In this document: in pieces, positions 1 through 9,449 of the stretch
Position numbering within the stretch: the stretch's first letter is position 1
Layout: every line of letters starts with the position of its first letter
DNA from: an uncultured bacterium
Lineage (GTDB): Bacteria > Bacteroidota > Ignavibacteria > Ignavibacteriales > Melioribacteraceae
Length of the DNA stretch: 22,420 nucleotides
Direction of reading: 5' to 3'
Assembly: GCA_937936675.1 (NCBI GenBank)
Contig: CALDDL010000007.1
Coordinates: forward strand, 1-22,420
Notes under the pieces: generated by a model
What the model was told of the DNA's origin: nothing
What the model saw: the letters and a program-made list of their open reading frames with translations, nothing else
Database searches by the model: none
Made by a program: the position numbers and the translations under genes

Positions 1-138
1 CAGAATCATGGGATTCCGGTTTTTTATAATTTCAAGCATGGTCATATAAAAGATAATATTACAGTTCCATTCGGATTAAAGGTAAAATTGAATAGCGCAA
101 ATTCATCTATAGAAATTATGGAAAGTGGGGTAATTTAA
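1..138 (+). CDS. LD-carboxypeptidase (peptidase S66), C-terminal fragment
   Basis: Frame 1 is open from the window edge to a TAA at 136-138 and gives the last 45 residues of a protein. The segment has the arrangement typical of the end of S66 LD-carboxypeptidases: a Gly-His pair (KHGHIKDN) followed by a Pro-Phe-Gly strand (VPFGLKVKLN) and a short strand to the terminus. In this family the His of the Gly-His motif belongs to the Ser-Glu-His catalytic triad. These enzymes remove the terminal D-alanine from muropeptide tetrapeptides during cell-wall recycling, usually in the cytoplasm. Most of the gene lies outside the window, so the nucleophile serine and glutamate cannot be checked. The terminator directly at its stop codon suggests it ends its transcription unit. 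Confidence 0.72.
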   Translation, partial: QNHGIPVFYNFKHGHIKDNITVPFGLKVKLNSANSSIEIMESGVI

Positions 139-148
139 CCCCATTTTT
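124..148 (+). terminator. Intrinsic terminator overlapping the S66 gene stop codon
   Basis: AGTGGGGT (124-131) pairs with ACCCCATT (138-145), with one G-T wobble, around a 6-nt loop. A T run at 144-148 follows. The loop and right arm contain the TAA at 136-138, so the hairpin includes the last codons of the gene. Confidence 0.7.
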
Positions 149-338
149 ACCCATTAAAAAGAATAAATAACTTTTTTGATTCTCTATTTTAAGAATCAAT
201 TAGACCTTAAATGAATTATCCCCTCTAAAACCGATATTTTCCTATTGGTATGCTTATTGATAAATTAGGAAGTGAGTTAGTAGGATTATAATAAGATAAT
301 CAGACTTAATATATTAATAATAAAATCAATAAAGATAG

Positions 339-1397
339 ATGAATACCGAAGAATTACTTCATAAGGAACGATATACTCATGATGAGATAGTTCAACTTTT
401 GAGTCTTAGCAAAGAGGAAGACGTTCAAAATCTTTATAAAAGAGCAGATGAAGTAAGGAAAATTTATTGCGGTGATGAGGTTCATCTAAGGGCGGTAATT
501 GAAATTACAAATTACTGTTCTCAGAATTGTCTTTACTGCCGGAACAGGGAAGATAATTTTTCGATTAAAAGGTATCGGCTGGCAACTTCAGAGATAATCG
601 ATCTATCCAAACAGATCTCCAATCTTGGTATTTACACAATTATTTTACAATCGGGTCAAGATTCCTATTTTGATACCGATATGATAGCATATTTGATCTA
701 TTCGATAAAGCAAACCGCTAATATTGCAATAACTTTAAGTCTTGGTGAAAGGCGATATGATGAATATAGAGCATGGAAAATTGCCGGTGCCGATCGTTAC
801 ATCCTAAAATATACTACATCCAACTCAAAACATTACGAGCTATATCATAAGAATAAAAATCTTTCCGATAGAATTAATCATCTTAAATTTCTAAAAGGGC
901 TTGGTTTCCAGGTCGGTTCTGGAAATATTATCGGTCTCCCATTTCAGACCTTAGATGATATTGCAAATGATATATTATTATCGAAAGAGATAGATTTTGA
1001 TTCGGCTATTTTCAGCCCTTTTATTCCCGCTCCATTTACACCATATCAAAACAAGAGAGGAGTGGATATCGATTTAACTCTTAAGACAATTGCGGTGGCG
1101 AGAATTGTTCTAAAGAATATGCATATTCCTGCACCCTCGTCATTAGGCAAAATAGATACACAGGGAAGAATTAAAGGATTAGAAGCAGGGGCGAATGTCG
1201 TTACTCCAGACTTTACTCCACAAATGTACAAATCTCCCATTACTCCAAATAAATTAAAGAAAACCGAATTGCGTGATTCATCTTTAATAAAATCTAATCT
1301 ATCACTCCAAATTGAATCAATCGGAAGAAAGATTGCCGATAATAAAGGCGATTCTTTCAAACATCAAATTGATTTAAATCGATTTAACTACCGGTAA
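339..1397 (+). CDS. hydE: HydE-family radical SAM protein (possible [FeFe]-hydrogenase maturase)
   Basis: A 352-residue radical SAM protein of the BioB/HydE/PylB type. The SAM cluster motif is CX3CX2C at Cys60, Cys64 and Cys67 (CSQNCLYC). Further HydE-like blocks are GDEVHLRAVIE just before the cluster, ILQSGQD, TLSLGERRYDEY, GADRYIL, IIGLPFQTLDDI, FSPFIPAPFTP, and GLEAGANVVTPDFTP near the end. True HydE acts with HydF and HydG to build the diiron subcluster of [FeFe]-hydrogenase. Some positions I recall as HydE hallmarks differ here: Arg-His-Glu-Thr after the GADRY block reads KYTT, and the Thr-Thr pair in IPATT reads IPAPSS. There is no C-terminal accessory cysteine cluster. No hydrogenase, hydF or hydG lies in the window. 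The start at 339 has only a weak Shine-Dalgarno (AAAGATAG). Family placement is firm; the maturase role is less sure. Confidence 0.75.
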   Translation: MNTEELLHKERYTHDEIVQLLSLSKEEDVQNLYKRADEVRKIYCGDEVHLRAVIEITNYCSQNCLYCRNREDNFSIKRYRLATSEIIDLSKQISNLGIYTIILQSGQDSYFDTDMIAYLIYSIKQTANIAITLSLGERRYDEYRAWKIAGADRYILKYTTSNSKHYELYHKNKNLSDRINHLKFLKGLGFQVGSGNIIGLPFQTLDDIANDILLSKEIDFDSAIFSPFIPAPFTPYQNKRGVDIDLTLKTIAVARIVLKNMHIPAPSSLGKIDTQGRIKGLEAGANVVTPDFTPQMYKSPITPNKLKKTELRDSSLIKSNLSLQIESIGRKIADNKGDSFKHQIDLNRFNYR

Positions 1398-1469
1398 AAT
1401 AATTACATTTTTTGAATAGTAATTAAATGTTATCTTTTGCAAGAAAAAATTAAGATTATGGGAGTTGTT

Positions 1470-1985
1470 ATGAAATACAGTTTAAAATTAATAATCGTAG
1501 TCTTCATGGCAGTTGTAATTGCCGCATGCAGTTCCAAGCCTGCCGAGGAATATAAAGCCGAAGCAAAAAAAGAAGTAGAACTAAAAAACTATTCTAAGGC
1601 GGTAAAAATTTATGATGAACTTGCCGATGTTCATTCGGGAAGTAAAGATGCTTCTGAAGCACTTTTAGAAATTGCAAAATTATATCATTCAAAACTTGTT
1701 GATTCATTAGATGAAAAGACAAGTTATAAAAAAGCATTTTCATATTATGAGAAGATTTATTTAGAATATCAGAATAGTGCAGAAGCCCCTAATGCACTTT
1801 TTATGGCAGCATTTCTTCAAGGTAATGAATTAAATAATCCGGAAGAAGCAAAAAAACTCTACAAACTTTTTATCGAAAAATATCCTAATAGCGAAATGGT
1901 AAATTCTGCTAAAATGGAATTGGAAAATGTTGGTTTAACACCTGAAGAGATACTAAAGAAAAATACTACTGAAGCACAAAAATGA
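1470..1985 (+). CDS. TPR-containing lipoprotein, BamD/YfiO-like
   Basis: The protein from this start is 171 residues. An in-frame ATG lies 33 bp upstream, but the one at 1470 has a good Shine-Dalgarno (GGGAG about 5 nt before) and directly begins a lipoprotein signal peptide: MKYSLK, a hydrophobic stretch, then the lipobox VIAAC with the lipidated Cys at residue 20 and Ser-Ser after it. The mature part is a helical solenoid with TPR-like repeats (YSKAVKIYDELADVHSGS, AFSYYEKIYLEYQNS, AKKLYKLFIEKYPNS). This resembles the BamD/YfiO and YbgF tetratricopeptide proteins that scaffold envelope complexes. It is shorter than typical BamD (about 240 residues), so a BamD role is not established. Its stop overlaps the start of the DUF58 gene by 4 bp (ATGA), which implies translational coupling. 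A TATCTTTT box at 1431-1438 might be its own promoter, but no well-spaced upstream TTG was found. Confidence 0.72.
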   Translation: MKYSLKLIIVVFMAVVIAACSSKPAEEYKAEAKKEVELKNYSKAVKIYDELADVHSGSKDASEALLEIAKLYHSKLVDSLDEKTSYKKAFSYYEKIYLEYQNSAEAPNALFMAAFLQGNELNNPEEAKKLYKLFIEKYPNSEMVNSAKMELENVGLTPEEILKKNTTEAQK

Positions 1986-2890
1986 TTTCCTCAGGAAATG
2001 ATTACAGAAAATATCTTGAACCGGAAGTAATATCTAAGCTGAAAACGCTCGACCTAAAAGCTCGTTTTATAGTCGAAGGTTTTATGGTGGGGCTTCATAA
2101 AAGTCCATATCATGGATTTAGTGCCGAGTTCAGTGAGCATCGGCCTTATATGCAGGGGGATTCAATAAAAAATATTGACTGGAAAGTTTTCGCAAAGAGA
2201 GATAAATATTTTATTAAGCAATTTGAAGAAGAGACAAATTTAATATCGCATATTTTTCTTGATGTAAGCAAATCGATGAATTATAAGTCTTCCGGTTCGG
2301 TTACAAAATTAGAATATGCGATTACACTCGCCGCTTCACTTTTATATATAATCATTAATCAGCAGGATGCAGCGGGTCTTGTCGTTTATTCCGATGTAAT
2401 TCAGAATTACCTGCCTCCGAAATCGAATAAGATTTATATGAAAAAATTATTTACCGAACTTGCAAACGTTAAGCCGAGCGGTGCAACAAATACTTCTGAA
2501 TGTTTGAAATCGGTTTTGGATAAAATAAAAAAGAGGGGATTGGTAATAATTATTTCCGATTTTTTTGATGATCCCGAATCAGTAATATCTGCAATAAAAA
2601 AATTCCATTATAAGAAAAATGAAGTAATAGTTTTTCAGATTGTCGATCCTGCCGAGAAAGATTTTAGTTTTGATAGAGATGCAGTATTTAAGGATTTGGA
2701 GACTGGTGAAGAGATGACAACACTCCCATATCAAATCCAAAAATCATACATAGAAGCATTCAATGAATTTACGAATAAGATCAAGAAAGAATGTAGAAGC
2801 TTCGGGGTGGAATATAATTTAATATCCACCGCCGATCCTTTCGATAAAGCACTATTCAGCTACTTTACCAAAAGAATGCGGCTGAATTAA
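1982..2890 (+). CDS. DUF58 domain protein with von Willebrand A-like fold
   Basis: A 302-residue soluble protein with the full DUF58 signature. It has VEGFMVGLHKSPYHGFSAEF at residues 31-50, then SEHRPYMQGD and the hallmark GDSIKNIDW at 59-67. A metal-site-like DVSKSM is at 94-99, and a vWA strand ending in SDFFDD lies near residue 200. DUF58 proteins are commonly encoded next to MoxR AAA+ ATPases in envelope or protein-maturation clusters, but their biochemical role is poorly defined. No MoxR gene is in the window. Instead the gene overlaps the upstream lipoprotein gene by 4 bp, which hints at a joint envelope role (inference). Its TAA abuts the stop codon of the convergent glmM gene with no spacer. 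Confidence 0.85.
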   Translation: MISSGNDYRKYLEPEVISKLKTLDLKARFIVEGFMVGLHKSPYHGFSAEFSEHRPYMQGDSIKNIDWKVFAKRDKYFIKQFEEETNLISHIFLDVSKSMNYKSSGSVTKLEYAITLAASLLYIIINQQDAAGLVVYSDVIQNYLPPKSNKIYMKKLFTELANVKPSGATNTSECLKSVLDKIKKRGLVIIISDFFDDPESVISAIKKFHYKKNEVIVFQIVDPAEKDFSFDRDAVFKDLETGEEMTTLPYQIQKSYIEAFNEFTNKIKKECRSFGVEYNLISTADPFDKALFSYFTKRMRLN

Positions 2891-4243
2891 TTACATCTTC
2901 TTTATCTGCTCAAAATATTTATTTAAATATTGTTTCGCATTCGATTCTGTTTTTGCTTCTACTATGCACCGGATTATCGGTTCTGTATTCGATTTTCGGA
3001 AATGCACCCAATGATCATCAAAATCCACACGGAGTCCATCTTCGGTATTAATCTTCCCCGATGAACCATATTTATCAATAAGTTTATCAATTACTAAATC
3101 CGGATTTTTCGCACCTGTTTCGATCTTATCTTTTTGGATAAAATATTGAGGCATAGAGCTTTTAAGAGCCGACATTGGTTTGCTAAATTCGAGAAGATGT
3201 TGAAGAGTAATAATAGTGCCTGTGAGAGCGTCTCTTCCGAAAACTGCTTTAGGATAAATTACTCCGCCGCTTCCTTCACCGCCGATGACTGCTTTCACTT
3301 CTTTCATTTTCTTCACAACATTTGCCTCTCCGACAGGCGAAAGGAAAGTTTCGCAATTATAACTTGCGGCTATATCATTTACTGCTCTGGTTGTAGATAA
3401 ATTAACTACTACATTACCTTTTTTGATATTAAGAATATATTTTACCGCTTGAGCGATTGTGTATTCTTCGACGAATGGAATTCCTTTTTCGGTAATAAGC
3501 ACCAATCGATCAACATCGGGATCGACTACAATTCCAATATCTGCTTTCGCTTTTCTTACTGCGGCAAAAGTCTTTGTAAGGTTTTGAGGAATCGGTTCGG
3601 GAAGGCGTGGGAAGATTCCCGTCTTTTCGCAATTTAATTCTATTACTTCGCATCCTAATCTTTTTAATAATTCAGGCATAATCCATCCGCCGGCACCATT
3701 AACGCAATCTAAAAGCACTCTGAATTTTCTTCGTTTCATTTTTTTTATATCGAGGAATGGAAATGCGAGCACTGCGTCTATATGGTCATATATTGCATTA
3801 TTATCAACTTTCACTTTCCCCAATTTATTCCATTCTTTATAATCGCCAGTACCATTATTATAGATTTCGATCATCTTTTTATTTTCATCGGGTGTCATAA
3901 ATTCGCCTAAGCGATTAAGGAGTTTAAGAGCATTCCACTGATTTGGATTGTGACTTGCCGAAAGCATAATGCCGCCTGCTGCTTTATATTTTTTGACATT
4001 AAAAAGTACGGATGGAGTAGGGCAGATACCGATATCAATAACATCGTTACCCTTAGCTTGAAGAGTGCCGATTACTAAATTCTTCACCATATCGCCGCTG
4101 ATGCGGGAATCTCTTCCGAGAATTATTTTTCCTTTACCGCTGAAATCTGAATACGCTGATGTATATTTTACTAATGTTTCGGGATATAAACCGTCTCCGA
4201 CTATTCCTCTTATACCCGATACACTAACCATTAAAGTTGACAT
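2891..4243 (-). CDS. glmM: Phosphoglucosamine mutase / phosphohexomutase
   Basis: A 450-residue alpha-D-phosphohexomutase. The N-terminal SGIRG block is at residues 9-13. The phosphoserine loop SASHNP is at 95-100 (Ser97 catalytic), the metal-binding loop DPDVDR at 241-246, the sugar-specificity loop GEGSGG at 322-327, and the phosphate-binding loop RKSNTEPIIR at 416-425. All four active-site loops are intact and the length is normal. GlmM interconverts glucosamine-6-phosphate and glucosamine-1-phosphate on the way to UDP-GlcNAc. Family members can instead act on mannose or glucose phosphates, so the substrate is inferred. The start is secure: GGAGGG lies 6 nt upstream of the ATG. A Bacteroidetes-type promoter sits 23 nt before the start. 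Confidence 0.85.
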   Translation of the reverse strand: MSTLMVSVSGIRGIVGDGLYPETLVKYTSAYSDFSGKGKIILGRDSRISGDMVKNLVIGTLQAKGNDVIDIGICPTPSVLFNVKKYKAAGGIMLSASHNPNQWNALKLLNRLGEFMTPDENKKMIEIYNNGTGDYKEWNKLGKVKVDNNAIYDHIDAVLAFPFLDIKKMKRRKFRVLLDCVNGAGGWIMPELLKRLGCEVIELNCEKTGIFPRLPEPIPQNLTKTFAAVRKAKADIGIVVDPDVDRLVLITEKGIPFVEEYTIAQAVKYILNIKKGNVVVNLSTTRAVNDIAASYNCETFLSPVGEANVVKKMKEVKAVIGGEGSGGVIYPKAVFGRDALTGTIITLQHLLEFSKPMSALKSSMPQYFIQKDKIETGAKNPDLVIDKLIDKYGSSGKINTEDGLRVDFDDHWVHFRKSNTEPIIRCIVEAKTESNAKQYLNKYFEQIKKM

Positions 4244-4266
4244 AAAGTGCCCTCCGAATTGTTTCC

Positions 4267-4298
4267 TAAAATTAATGTTGTTTCTTACTTAAAACAAA
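4267..4298 (-). promoter_or_regulatory. Bacteroidetes-type promoter of glmM
   Basis: Read on the minus strand, TTTG (complement of 4295-4298) is followed by exactly 20 nt and then TAATTTTA (complement of 4267-4274). This fits the Bacteroidetes consensus TTTG...TAnnTTTG except for the final base. The -7 box lies 23 nt from the glmM ATG, with the Shine-Dalgarno between them. Confidence 0.55.
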
Positions 4299-4299
4299 T

Positions 4300-5043
4300 T
4301 TGATATCTTACTTTATTAAATTATCAGGCATCGATTTGAATCAAGAGATAAAAATAATTAATAAATTATTAGTGCAGCATTTTGATATCCCTAAGAGAAA
4401 TTTAAATCCGCCCCCGCCAATAGATATGCTTATAGCTACAATACTTTCGCAAAATACAAACGACAATAATTCCTATAAAGCCTATATCAATCTAAAAGAA
4501 AAATATAAAAAATGGGAAGAGATTTTGAATGTGGAACGAAAGGAGATTGAGGAAGTAATAAAAATTGCGGGATTGGGGAAACAGAAATCCGCAGCGATAA
4601 AAAATGTTATTAATGAACTGCATAAAAAGTTCGGTAAAATTAATCTCGATTTTATTAATGAGCTTGCGGATAAGGATGCAGTAAGTGAATTAATTTGTTT
4701 CCCGGGAGTGGGAGTAAAAACGGCGAGTTGTGTTCTATTATTCTCGCTCGGGAAAGATATCTGTCCAGTTGATACTCACGTACATCGAACATTAAATAGA
4801 ATCGGATTAGTAAAAACCAATTCGCCGGATAAAACATTCGAGGCAATTAATAAAAATTTTCCGAAAGGAATTGCTCATCAATTTCATACTAATTTAATTA
4901 AATTAGGGAGAGAGATTTGCAAACCGGTTAAACCGGCATGCTCGATTTGTCCGGTAGAAAAGATTTGCAAATATGAGGAAAAAAATTTTGAAAAGAGAAC
5001 TAAATCAAGAATAGATGCTTTGTTGTTATTGGATAATATTTGA
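4300..5043 (+). CDS. nth: Endonuclease III (DNA glycosylase/AP lyase)
   Basis: A base-excision-repair enzyme for oxidised pyrimidines. Counting from the TTG at 4300 (247 residues), the helix-hairpin-helix FPGVGVKTA carries the catalytic Lys140. The conserved Asp158 is in PVDTHVHR. A [4Fe-4S] cluster is formed by Cys207-X6-Cys214-X2-Cys217-X5-Cys223. All key residues are present. The start is uncertain: there is no in-frame ATG ahead of the conserved core. TTG at 4300, TTG at 4336 (giving an N-terminus that begins just before NQEIKIINKL) and GTG at 4375 are candidates, and none has a clear Shine-Dalgarno. Family length (about 210-230) slightly favours 4336. It diverges from glmM across a 56-bp gap. 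Confidence 0.88.
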   Translation: MISYFIKLSGIDLNQEIKIINKLLVQHFDIPKRNLNPPPPIDMLIATILSQNTNDNNSYKAYINLKEKYKKWEEILNVERKEIEEVIKIAGLGKQKSAAIKNVINELHKKFGKINLDFINELADKDAVSELICFPGVGVKTASCVLLFSLGKDICPVDTHVHRTLNRIGLVKTNSPDKTFEAINKNFPKGIAHQFHTNLIKLGREICKPVKPACSICPVEKICKYEEKNFEKRTKSRIDALLLLDNI

Positions 5044-5213
5044 TAAAAATTTCTGCGAGGAAAAACTATCACTCTGTTGATTTATTTAAATAATATTTAA
5101 TATTTATATCTATGCAGGAAGCATCAAATCCCCACTGAAGCTATACTTGATTTAGATAGTATTTATTAAGGATAATGGGATATTTAAGGGGTATTTCATA
5201 ATTGGAGTAAAGG

Positions 5214-5244
5214 TTTCTTTTAATTAACTATATAGCTATATTTC
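5214..5244 (+). promoter_or_regulatory. Possible promoter of the lpdA-lipB-E1-E2-lipA operon
   Basis: TTTC at 5214-5217 and TATATTTC at 5237-5244 have the layout of a Bacteroidetes promoter, but in both boxes the final G is replaced by C. The distance to the ATG at 5276 (31 nt) matches that seen at atpD. The match is weak and rests mainly on spacing. Confidence 0.25.
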
Positions 5245-5275
5245 AGATTAATGGTAAATGGAATCAGGTAGAATT

Positions 5276-6656
5276 ATGACAAAAAAGTATGATATTGCGA
5301 TTCTCGGAGGCGGTCCGGGCGGATATGTAGCCGCAATCAGAGCAGGACAATTAGGTTTTAAGACTGTTGTAATTGATAAAGATAATTTGGGCGGTATATG
5401 CCTTAATTGGGGGTGCATTCCCACCAAATCACTTCTAAAGAATGCCGAGATTTATGATACGATGAAAAACCATGCTAAAGATTTCGGTATCAAAGTCGAT
5501 GGACTTAGTATCGATTTCAATCAGGTGATTAAAAGGAGCCGGGACATTTCGGGACGTATTACGAAAAATGTAGAAATGCTTATTAAGAAAAACGGCATTG
5601 ATAGAATAAGAGGATACGGAAAATTTGTTGATAAAAATAAAATTAGTATTACTGATAATTCAGGTAAAGAGACAGAAACTATCGAAGCAGATAAAATAAT
5701 TATTGCAACAGGCGCAAGTCCAAGAATCCTTCCAAATATCCCCGTAGATAGAAAAAATATTATTACAAGTACAGAGGCAATGTCGCTCGAAAGCCAACCA
5801 AAAGAATTAATTGTAATTGGTGCTGGTGCTATCGGAATTGAATTTGCATATTTCTATAACGCACTCGGAACGAAAGTAACAGTAATAGAGATGCTCGAAA
5901 ATATTTTGCCGATTGAAGATAAAGAAGTTTCGGAAACTTTAGAAAAGATATTAAAGAAGAAAGGGATAACTATTCATACTTCCACAAAAGTGGAATCGGT
6001 TGTACCAAAGGATGATCATGTAATAGTAACGATAGAGAGTAAAGGAAAGAAGATCGAATTAAAAGCAGATAAGGCTTTGAGTGCTATTGGAGTAACAGGT
6101 AATATTACCGGATTCGGTTTGGAGGAGCTTGGAGTAGAAATTTTTAAAAATCATATTAATGTTAATAAAGAAACTTATGAGACCAACGTTCCTGGAATTT
6201 ATGCAATAGGAGACGTGATAGGACCTCCTTGGTTAGCTCATGTAGCATCGGCTGAAGGAATAAGATGCGTAGAAAATATTAAGGGATTACATAGCTCTCC
6301 GGTGGATTATGATTCAATTCCGGGCTGCACATACTGTCAGCCGCAAATTGCAAGTATCGGGATGACGGAAGCAAAAGCTAAGGAAGCAGGTTACGAATTA
6401 AAGATTGGCAAATTCCCGTTTATGGCAAGTGGAAAGGCATTCGCTGCCGGAGATAGAGATGGATTTGTTAAATTAATTTTTGACGCTAAATATGGTGAGC
6501 TGCTTGGCGCTCATATTATTGGCTCGGAGGCGACAGAACTGATAGCGGAGCTTGGAATAGTAAAAGCATTAGAAGGAACGTATGAATCGATAGTTCAAAC
6601 AGTTCATGCACATCCTACACTATCGGAATCAATAATGGAAGCAGCGGCGCAGGCGT

Positions 6657-6679
<23 letters not shown>
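5276..6679 (+). CDS. lpdA: Dihydrolipoyl dehydrogenase (E3)
   Basis: A flavoprotein disulfide reductase that reoxidises dihydrolipoyl groups on E2 and reduces NAD+. It has an N-terminal FAD-binding GGGPGG, a redox-active disulfide in CLNWGC within GGICLNWGCIPTK, a second Rossmann motif GAGAIGIEFA for NAD, an FAD-contacting AIGD near residue 310, and the C-terminal active-site block HAHPTLSE. The start at 5276 (467 residues) is preferred over the in-frame ATG at 5258, because AGGTAG precedes it and because the protein then begins MTKKYDIAILGGGPGG, as is usual. It is the first gene of a tight operon and overlaps lipB by 23 bp. Its location with E1 and E2 shows that it serves this complex. It may also serve other lipoyl enzymes elsewhere, which cannot be judged here. 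Confidence 0.93.
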
Positions 6680-7342
<663 letters not shown>

Positions 7343-7343
<1 letters not shown>

Positions 7344-9439
7344 TGGCAAAGAATAATAAGCCGGAAGAAATAAATGTAATTGAAGATAAAAATAATGGCA
7401 AGCAGCCAACAGGGAAGATAGATCATTTCGGTGGACTTACGAAAGATGAATTGATGAATGCATTAAGGATAATGGTTCTATCGCGATCAATGGATATAAA
7501 AGTATTGAACTTATTAAAGCAAGGGAAGGCATTTTTCCATATTGCAGGTGCGGGACACGAAGCCACTCAGGTTGCATTCGGTTTAGCAATGGAGAAGGGT
7601 AAAGATTGGGGATTCCCTTATTATAGAGATATGGCGGTAATGCTTTCGCTCGGAGTGAAACCGGAGGAAATTTTTCTTCACATGCTTGGAAGAGCGGATG
7701 ACCCTATGACAGGGGGCAGACAGATGCCATGCCATTGGGCATCGAAGGAATTTAATGTCCCAACGCAATCAAGTCCTACGGGGACACAATTTTTACAGGC
7801 AGTAGGTGCGGCATTAGCACAAAAGAAGAAAGGGATCGATGCGGTAGTGTATGTTTCGAGCGGAGAAGGTACCACGAGCAACGGTGAATTTCATGAAGCA
7901 ATAAATTGGGCGAGCAGAGAAAAAATTCCGGTAGTCTTTGTAATTCAAAATAATAAATGGGCGATTTCAGTTCCGGTTGAAAATCAATCGGGCGGAAGAA
8001 ATGCTTCTATCACAGAGATGATGAGCGGATATGAAAATTTACTTCGTCTTGATGTCGATGGAACGGATTTCCTAGCGGTTAATGCAATTGCTCAATCTGC
8101 ATTCAAATATGCTCGACAAGGAAAAGGACCGGCACTAATTCAAGCTCATGTGGTTAGACTTTTTTCTCATTCATCTTCCGATGATCAGAAAAAATATAGA
8201 CCGGAGGATTCATTAAATGAAGATCTAAAAAAAGATCCGATTGAGATGTTCTCAAAGAAATTAATCGAGAAAGGGATTCTAACAGAATTAGCTTATGAAG
8301 AATTTAAGAAAGAGATAGTTAATCATGTAAATGAAGCGGCTGAATGGGCGTTGAAGCAAGCAGAGCCGGCAGCAGAGACTGCTATAAAATATGTATCTGA
8401 TGAATCGGGAAAGAAGGATCGATTAAAGTACAAGCATGGCAACAAAGAGGGGAAGCCGGTTGTAATGGTGGACGCGATTAATCATGCACTGCGCGAAGAG
8501 ATGGAGCGGAATGATAAAATTTATGTTTTTGGTGAAGATGTGGCGGATGGAAAAGGTGGTGTATTCACTGCAACAAAGGGCTTATCCACTCAATTCGGAA
8601 ACGAAAGAGTATTTAACTCACCATTAGCAGAGGCAAGTATAATGGGTGTGGCGATAGGTATGTCGCTTACAGGATTAAAGCCATGCGTAGAGATTCAATT
8701 CGGAGATTATATTTTCCCTGCTTTTATGCAGATACGCGATGAACTAGTAATGTATCGATATCGTTCAAATAATTTATTTGAGTCCCCTGTGGTTATAAGA
8801 GTTGCAGTCGGTGGTTATATTCATGGCGGATTATATCATAGCCAAAATATCGAAGCATTTTTTGCGCACATGCCGGGACTGATGATAGCATATCCATCTA
8901 ATTCCCATGACGCAAAAGGATTATTAAAAACTGCTTTACGACTAAATGATCCCGTACTTTTTCTTGAGCATAAGGGATTGTATCGACAGAGTTATGCAAC
9001 ATCCCCCGAACCCGACGCAGAATATTTAATTCCATTTGGCAAGGCGAAGATTGTAAAAGAGGGATCGGACTTAACTGTGGTAACTTATGGAGCGATGGTT
9101 CACGAATCTAATTTTGCAGCGAAGAAATTAGAAGATGAAGGTTACTCGGTGGAGATAATTGATATACGTACTATTGCACCGCTCGATGAAGAAGCGATTT
9201 ATAAATCGGTAAGAAAGACAGGCAAGGCAGTAGTAATTCATGAGGATACTTTAACAGCGGGATTCGGAGCCGAGATTGCTTCAAAGATTGCAGAGAACTG
9301 TTTTGAATCGCTCGATGGTCCGGTAAAGAGAATTGGTGCAACTGATTCTCCGATACCGTATCATCCAAACTTGGAAAATTTTGTATTGCCATCGAGAAAT
9401 AAAATTTATTCATCATTAAAAGAAATTCTATTATACTAA
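7343..9439 (+). CDS. 2-oxoacid dehydrogenase E1, fused alpha and beta subunits (branched-chain type)
   Basis: A thiamine-diphosphate decarboxylase with both E1 subunits in one chain (698 residues). The start is the ATG at 7343, preceded by GAAGGGG; a GTG directly before it is less likely. The alpha part covers about residues 30-365: the ThDP motif opens with GEG at about 175, continues NGEFHEAINWA, and ends NNKWAIS near 205. The beta part starts near 372 with the ThDP-binding glutamate in SPLAEASI. Closest resemblance by eye is to branched-chain E1: alpha HSSSDD (277-282) matches the ordered loop HSTSDD of BCKDH alpha, and beta EIQFGDYIFPAF, YRYRSNNLF, GLYHSQNIEAFFAHMPG and FLEHKGLYR match BCKDH beta. 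Pyruvate use is not excluded. The canonical GDG of the ThDP motif is GEG here. Confidence 0.87.
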
Positions 9440-9449
9440 GGAGCCGAAG

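Noticed and set aside
176..199. Hairpin TTGATTCT / AGAATCAA downstream of the S66 gene
   Set aside because: It is A+T-rich, no T run follows it on either strand, and a better terminator lies just upstream.
257..292. TTGATA and TATAAT upstream of the hydE-like gene as a promoter pair
   Set aside because: The 24-nt spacing is too long for sigma-70, and no Bacteroidetes-type -7 box is present there.
1400..1425. Inverted repeat TAATTAC / GTAATTA after the hydE-like gene, considered as a terminator
   Set aside because: Only seven weak pairs, a 12-nt loop and no following T run; likely chance in A+T-rich DNA.
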